From an uncultured Lachnospiraceae bacterium (GTDB lineage: Bacteria; Bacillota; Clostridia; Lachnospirales; Lachnospiraceae), in the NCBI GenBank assembly GCA_902797015.1, contig CADBRG010000030.1, positions 1-8,644 on the forward strand: a stretch of 8,644 bases of DNA, written 5' to 3'. Each line of letters opens with the position of its first letter. Position 1 is the stretch's first letter. The translations under genes were made by a program, and so were the position numbers. Positions 4,811-8,644 of this stretch are shown here, piece after piece. The notes under the pieces are model-generated. The model saw only the letters and a program-made list of their open reading frames with translations. It was not told the DNA's origin and ran no database searches.

Positions 4811-5782
4811 TTATTCAAAATCCACAAACTGCCCGGGATCTCCTCTGTGCGCATTCGGTAAAAACCGTCTGAGCGCCCGTTCATAGCGCTCTCTGTCCAC
4901 CAGGAATCCGGTTCCGTGCTCTGCGCCCTCCGTGATCATCATCAGCTTTGCCGCAGGACACAGATCTGCTGCCTTCATCGTCATTTCTACCGGGACTCTG
5001 CTGTCCGCCGTCCCATGTGCAAACAATACCGGGATATCACTGTCTTTGATCGCATCCCAGGTGCTCATTTCATCGAGTCGGTATCCTGCAAGCAGCCGGC
5101 ACCAGAAGCCGATCGCAGCAGCTATGGTATTGCCCTTAATATGATAACTCTGCCGGATCTGGTTTAACACAATGTCCTTCGGGGACGAAAAAGCACTGTC
5201 CGCCACGATCCCGCAGACATTCTGCGGCAAATCTTCCGCACATGCCATCAATACCGTACTCGCTCCCATCGACAGGCCGCCTAAAAGGATCCTGTGATCG
5301 GCACCAAAACGTTTGGTCACATATTCCACCCAGCGTTTACAGTCTTTCCGTTCCAGGACACCGAAGCCGATATACTTCCCTTCACTTTTCCCTGCAGCAC
5401 GCTGGTCGATCAGCAGGATATTGTGTCCTGTACCATAATAAATATGCGCTGCCGCACTGAAATCTATTTCAGGATGCGTGTGATATCCGTGAAACATCAA
5501 AACCGTTCCGTTTGCATCCGGATTGACAATCAGTCTGCCACAAAGATTAAGTCCGTCCTCCGAACGGATCCAAACTTCCTCCTGCTCATGTCCTGCGATC
5601 CAGCTTAAGCCCTCATGAATCTCATCAAAGTAAAGATCCCATGGCGTTCCCGCCAGAGAAGCCCTGTCATACATATCCACTTCATAGCCGCGCTTCATCG
5701 CTTTGCCAAAGCCAAAGTATCCGATGGCAAGCCATCCGGCAGCAATGACGATAATCACAATCAATATGATCAGTAAAACCAT
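4811..5782 (-). CDS. Membrane-anchored alpha/beta hydrolase
   Basis: 323 residues. An N-terminal hydrophobic helix (about 2-24) without a clear cleavage site suggests a membrane anchor. The remainder is an alpha/beta-hydrolase fold of the BAAT/YqkD-like group: the oxyanion segment MFHGYHTHPE (about 96-104), LIDQRAAGKSEG (about 124-135), the nucleophile elbow GLSMG with Ser171, the acid Asp260 in AHGTADSRVP, and the base His289 in EGAEHG. All three catalytic residues are present and in order, so an active serine esterase, lipase or peptidase is expected; the substrate is unknown. AAGGA is 6 nt before the ATG. It is the first gene of a two-gene unit with the Nudix-macrodomain protein. No convincing promoter was found in the 50 bp after the upstream terminator; a weak TTGTAC/TAAATT pair overlaps that terminator. 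Confidence 0.87.
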   Translation of the reverse strand: MVLLIILIVIIVIAAGWLAIGYFGFGKAMKRGYEVDMYDRASLAGTPWDLYFDEIHEGLSWIAGHEQEEVWIRSEDGLNLCGRLIVNPDANGTVLMFHGYHTHPEIDFSAAAHIYYGTGHNILLIDQRAAGKSEGKYIGFGVLERKDCKRWVEYVTKRFGADHRILLGGLSMGASTVLMACAEDLPQNVCGIVADSAFSSPKDIVLNQIRQSYHIKGNTIAAAIGFWCRLLAGYRLDEMSTWDAIKDSDIPVLFAHGTADSRVPVEMTMKAADLCPAAKLMMITEGAEHGTGFLVDRERYERALRRFLPNAHRGDPGQFVDFE

Positions 5783-5831
5783 CTGTTGTCCTTCCAGTTC
5801 ATAAAAATCTACCCTTATAATTTATCACAAC

Positions 5832-5862
5832 AAAAATGGCTGTACAAGAAATGTACAGCCAT
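5832..5862 (-). terminator. Intrinsic terminator of the NSS symporter gene
   Basis: On the minus strand ATGGCTGTACA (5862-5852) and TGTACAGCCAT (5846-5836) form a perfect 11-bp stem around a 5-nt loop. U bases from the stem end run on to 5832, followed by GUUG. It lies 22 bp after the symporter stop codon. Confidence 0.88.
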
Positions 5863-5883
5863 CCATTCGTTATGAAAATGAAA

Positions 5884-7254
5884 TTATCCGCGGAATTTGT
5901 TGACAAGTCCCATGATGAAAATGATCGCAACGATCACCGGCAAAACATAGGTCAGATATCCGCGCATCCAGTTTTTGACCTTTAAGCCCTTTCCGGTGTT
6001 TGCCTCTTCCATGAAGTTTTTCCAGCCCCAGCCCCATTTCCAGGTACAAAAGGTCAGGAAAATCAGGGAACCGATCGGAAGCAACAGGTTGCTGACGATA
6101 AAGTCTTCCAGATCCAGGACAACACTGCCCTCGCCAAACGGTGCAAATCCTGACAACAGGTTAAAGCCCAGTGCACACGGCAGGGATAATCCGATCATCA
6201 GGAAAACATTGATCAGGCAGGCTTTCTTTCTGCTCCAGCCAAACTGGTCCATGCAGCAGGAAATGATGTTTTCGAATACCGCAATAACGGTTGAGAACGC
6301 CGCAAAGTTCATGAACAGGAAAAACAGGCTTCCCCAGATCCGGCCGCCGGCCAGGTGATTGAATACATTCGGCAGTGTAATGAACAGAAGGCTCGGGCCG
6401 CTGTCGACATCTACGCCGTATGCCGCACAAGCCGGGAAAATGATCAGACCTGAACAGATCGCAACAAATGTATCAAGGATCGCTACGTTCACAGACTCTC
6501 CCATCAGTGCTCTGTCTTTCCCGATATAGCTTCCGAAGATCGCCATCGATCCGATACCAAGGCTTAAAGTAAAGAATGACTGCGTCATCGCACCGATGAT
6601 CACATTCCACAGGCCAACTTCTTTTATCTCTGCCATATCCGGTTTCAGATAGAATTTAAGTCCCGGCATACCGCCTTCCAACGTGATACTGTGGATCGCA
6701 AGGATCACGATCAGGATCAGCAGTAAAAGCATCATGATCTTTGTGATCCGCTCTACGCCGTTTTCCAGGCCGACCGAGATCACCAGAAAGCCGAGAACAC
6801 AGATGATCACCATACAAAGGACCATCGGAACCGGGTTTGCGACCAGATCACCAAACAATCCGCCGACTGCCTCGGTATCCATCCCTTCATATTTGCCGGA
6901 TGCAGCCGCATACATGTAATACAGCATCCAGCCTGCGACTGTCGTATAAAACATCATCAGGATGTAATTGCCGACCATACAGATCAGACCATGCAGATGC
7001 CATTTTTGTCCCGGTTTTTCCAGCTGTGTAAACAGCTTGGCCGGACTTTTTCGGGAAGCACGACCGGTTGCAAACTCCATCGTCATGATCGGTACACCCA
7101 TCACAACAAGGAAGAACAGATAAAACAATACAAACGCGCCGCCGCCACTCGAACCCGCCATATACGGGAACTTCCAGACGTTACCAATACCGATCGCGCA
7201 TCCCGCACTCAGCAGGATAAAGCCCATCCGGGATCCCAGCGATTCTCTTTCCAT
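5884..7254 (-). CDS. Sodium-dependent amino-acid symporter, NSS/SNF family
   Basis: 456 residues with about eleven membrane helices, the usual count for bacterial NSS proteins such as MhsT and Tyt1 (LeuT has twelve). Helix 1 has the family signature GCAIGIGNVWKFPYMAG (18-34), supplying unwound-region sodium and substrate contacts. GGGAFVLFYL and PIMTMEFATGR follow. Helix 6 has FFTLSLGIGSMAIFGSY (227-243), the second unwound substrate-binding segment. Helix 7 has LDT (260-262); Asp261 is probably the acidic residue that replaces chloride in bacterial members. Helix 8 has the FAAFSTVIAVFE segment (318-328) with the Na2-site Ser/Thr. The protein imports an amino acid or related amine with Na+; the exact substrate cannot be told. 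The start is supported by the family signature near the N-terminus; its SD (GAGAG) is weak. It forms its own transcription unit. Confidence 0.93.
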   Translation of the reverse strand: MERESLGSRMGFILLSAGCAIGIGNVWKFPYMAGSSGGGAFVLFYLFFLVVMGVPIMTMEFATGRASRKSPAKLFTQLEKPGQKWHLHGLICMVGNYILMMFYTTVAGWMLYYMYAAASGKYEGMDTEAVGGLFGDLVANPVPMVLCMVIICVLGFLVISVGLENGVERITKIMMLLLLILIVILAIHSITLEGGMPGLKFYLKPDMAEIKEVGLWNVIIGAMTQSFFTLSLGIGSMAIFGSYIGKDRALMGESVNVAILDTFVAICSGLIIFPACAAYGVDVDSGPSLLFITLPNVFNHLAGGRIWGSLFFLFMNFAAFSTVIAVFENIISCCMDQFGWSRKKACLINVFLMIGLSLPCALGFNLLSGFAPFGEGSVVLDLEDFIVSNLLLPIGSLIFLTFCTWKWGWGWKNFMEEANTGKGLKVKNWMRGYLTYVLPVIVAIIFIMGLVNKFRG

Positions 7255-7315
7255 AAAACAATCTCTCTTTTCTAGTCTATATTTGGCAAATCAGCTGAAA
7301 ACTCGCCAATTCAAT

Positions 7316-7344
7316 ACTATAATGGTAGCTCTAATAAAAGTAAA
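7316..7344 (-). promoter_or_regulatory. Promoter of the NSS symporter gene
   Basis: On the minus strand TTTACT (7344-7339, 4 of 6) is 17 nt from TATAGT (7321-7316, 5 of 6). Transcription should begin near 7309, leaving a 55-nt leader. The start region carries a loose dyad, TTGGC (7309-7305) with GCCAA (7287-7283). Confidence 0.6.
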
Positions 7345-7357
7345 GAAAAATCGGGTC

Positions 7358-8626
7358 TCATGCATTTAAGATACAGATCATTTCATGCCATTCCTCACCG
7401 CCCCAGGAGGATGCTGAGATACCCAGATCTTCAAAGCCAAGCTTTTCATACATTTCTACTTTGTCATCCAGACAGGTCAGAACCGCATGTTTACGTCCCC
7501 TGACCCGCTCGTTGATCAATAAGGTGCGCATCAGCTCGGCAGCGATACCGCGATGTCGATACTCCGGCAACACTTCAAGTCCGAGCAGCATCGCATTTGC
7601 ACCGTTTTCTGAATGAAGGGAAGCATCCGTAAAGAAGGCATCACGGAAAGCGGTCTCATCTGTTGCAATACCGTTTAACATACCAACGACTGTCCCGTTG
7701 TCCTCGTCAACTGCGACATAAAAAAGCTCCGGTGCCGTCTCGTAACGCCTGATCACATCCTCCTCTGTATCCGCCACGCCCGGCGGGAAACAGATCGCTT
7801 CGAGCTTTGCTGCCTGCACTGATTCCTCATGGGATGCGGGATGGATCACGATATGCTCTGTCACCTGCTTCTTCTCACGTTTTCGCGGAAGGATGGCATT
7901 CATCACTTCTTTTGCTTCCATCAGCTTGCCGGTTCCGTTTTTCAAAAGCCCACTCGTCAGCTTTGCAAGCTTCTCCGGGCTTTCCCCGACCGCATCTTCT
8001 GCCACATCAAGCTTATCCATGACTTTCTCATAAAGTGGATTCAGGCTCTTTGCAACAAGATCAGGCAGCTTATCATATACCTTTTCAATCTGGTCGGATG
8101 CCTTACCGATCGTGACCTCTCCCGGATCCGGCAGATCAGATTCCTCTTCCACTTTTATGATCTGTCCGCTGTTTTGCAGCTCCAGTAAAAGATCATTGGG
8201 CGTGCAATCGGCCGGATTCTTATTGATCGCAACACAGCCGGATTCTCTTAGCACCGCCGCTACGAACTGGGAACAGTAATACGCATCCTCTTTCGGATTC
8301 TCATTCGGCAGGCTTAACAGGCGCAGGGACACGCCCAATTTGGCATACTGATATTTCTCTTTTTGCGTTTCCATCTCAGAAATGATCTGCTTAAGACGCT
8401 CTGCCGCAGCCTCGTCAACCGCAATGATAAACCGCTGCATTTCGCGTGGTTTTTTCTTAAGAGAGGTGCGGTATTCTTTTTTCAGTCCTTTGAAGTTGAA
8501 ACTGTAATAATACTCCGCATCTTCCGAAAGGCCCAGTGACGCATGTGTAAAACCGCCGCCATCTGCAAGATATGTCATGTTGGAAAACACTGTCAGATCT
8601 CTTGACAGGCAAACAACGATATTCAT
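7358..8626 (-). CDS. Permuted NlpC/P60-like domain fused to AANAT-like GNAT acetyltransferase
   Basis: 422 residues in three parts. Residues 1 to about 160 resemble the circularly permuted NlpC/P60 papain-like fold (YiiX/LRAT type), where the His precedes the Cys: FTHASLGL with His28 and YYCSQFVAAVL with Cys118. There is no signal peptide, so it is likely intracellular. Residues about 165-255 are a charged helical linker. Residues about 256-422 are a GNAT domain whose best match is the arylalkylamine N-acetyltransferase group: CFPPG near 279, the acetyl-CoA loop R357-H-R-G360-I-A362, LTCLDD (383-388), YEKLGF (393-398) and a late WGGEEWHEM. The GNAT half is well supported; the peptidase half is an architecture-level call. 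GGGAGG about 7 nt before the ATG supports the start. No terminator is visible after the stop. The acetyl acceptor and the thiol substrate are unknown. Confidence 0.75.
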   Translation of the reverse strand: MNIVVCLSRDLTVFSNMTYLADGGGFTHASLGLSEDAEYYYSFNFKGLKKEYRTSLKKKPREMQRFIIAVDEAAAERLKQIISEMETQKEKYQYAKLGVSLRLLSLPNENPKEDAYYCSQFVAAVLRESGCVAINKNPADCTPNDLLLELQNSGQIIKVEEESDLPDPGEVTIGKASDQIEKVYDKLPDLVAKSLNPLYEKVMDKLDVAEDAVGESPEKLAKLTSGLLKNGTGKLMEAKEVMNAILPRKREKKQVTEHIVIHPASHEESVQAAKLEAICFPPGVADTEEDVIRRYETAPELFYVAVDEDNGTVVGMLNGIATDETAFRDAFFTDASLHSENGANAMLLGLEVLPEYRHRGIAAELMRTLLINERVRGRKHAVLTCLDDKVEMYEKLGFEDLGISASSWGGEEWHEMICILNA

Positions 8627-8644
8627 CTGATTCCCTCCCTTTCA

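Noticed and set aside
5776..5830. TTGTAC/TAAATT pair as promoter of the alpha/beta hydrolase
   Set aside because: Only 3 and 4 of 6 matches, and the -35 lies inside the terminator stem; too weak to list as a feature.
7283..7309. TTGGC/GCCAA dyad with a central CAGCTG at the symporter transcript start
   Set aside because: The arms are only 5 bp, the inner palindrome is off-centre, and there is no U-tract or known motif; it is not enough to call an operator or riboswitch.

Overview
The window looks like ordinary chromosome from a gut-type clostridium, most likely a Lachnospiraceae member. This is inferred from moderate GC, AGGAGG-type ribosome binding sites, TTGACA/TATAAT promoters and the gene families present (an AEC carrier, an 11-helix NSS symporter, a SirTM-type zinc macrodomain, a YcxB-like protein). 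No phage, transposon, CRISPR, rRNA or tRNA signal was found. Seven of the eight full genes are on the minus strand; only an XRE-type regulator is on plus.

From left to right: (1) the first 28 codons of a minus-strand CaCA-family Na+/Ca2+ (cation/proton) exchanger run off the left edge. It is preceded by a good promoter and a leader that folds as a yybP-ykoY (manganese) riboswitch whose closing helix competes with an intrinsic terminator. (2) An unrecognised cysteine-free protein made of two 87-residue units about 60% identical to each other, with a large inverted repeat upstream. (3) A small YcxB-like membrane protein with an extended -10 promoter and a long 5' leader hairpin. (4) An AEC-family carrier, divergent from (5) the XRE-type regulator. 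(6) A two-gene minus-strand unit: a membrane-anchored alpha/beta hydrolase, then 12 bp later a Nudix-zinc-macrodomain fusion. Between the macrodomain stop and the convergent XRE gene is a 98-bp stretch that looks like the scar of a deleted SirTM-type sirtuin. (7) An NSS sodium:amino-acid symporter with its own promoter and a strong terminator. (8) A permuted NlpC/P60-like domain fused through a helical linker to an AANAT-like GNAT acetyltransferase.

The genes do not form one pathway. The strongest functional statements are metal-responsive control of the cation exchanger and an ADP-ribose-related role for the Nudix-macrodomain protein. The least explained items are the duplicated protein and the peptidase-acetyltransferase fusion. 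All family assignments come from motif recognition by eye, without database searches.
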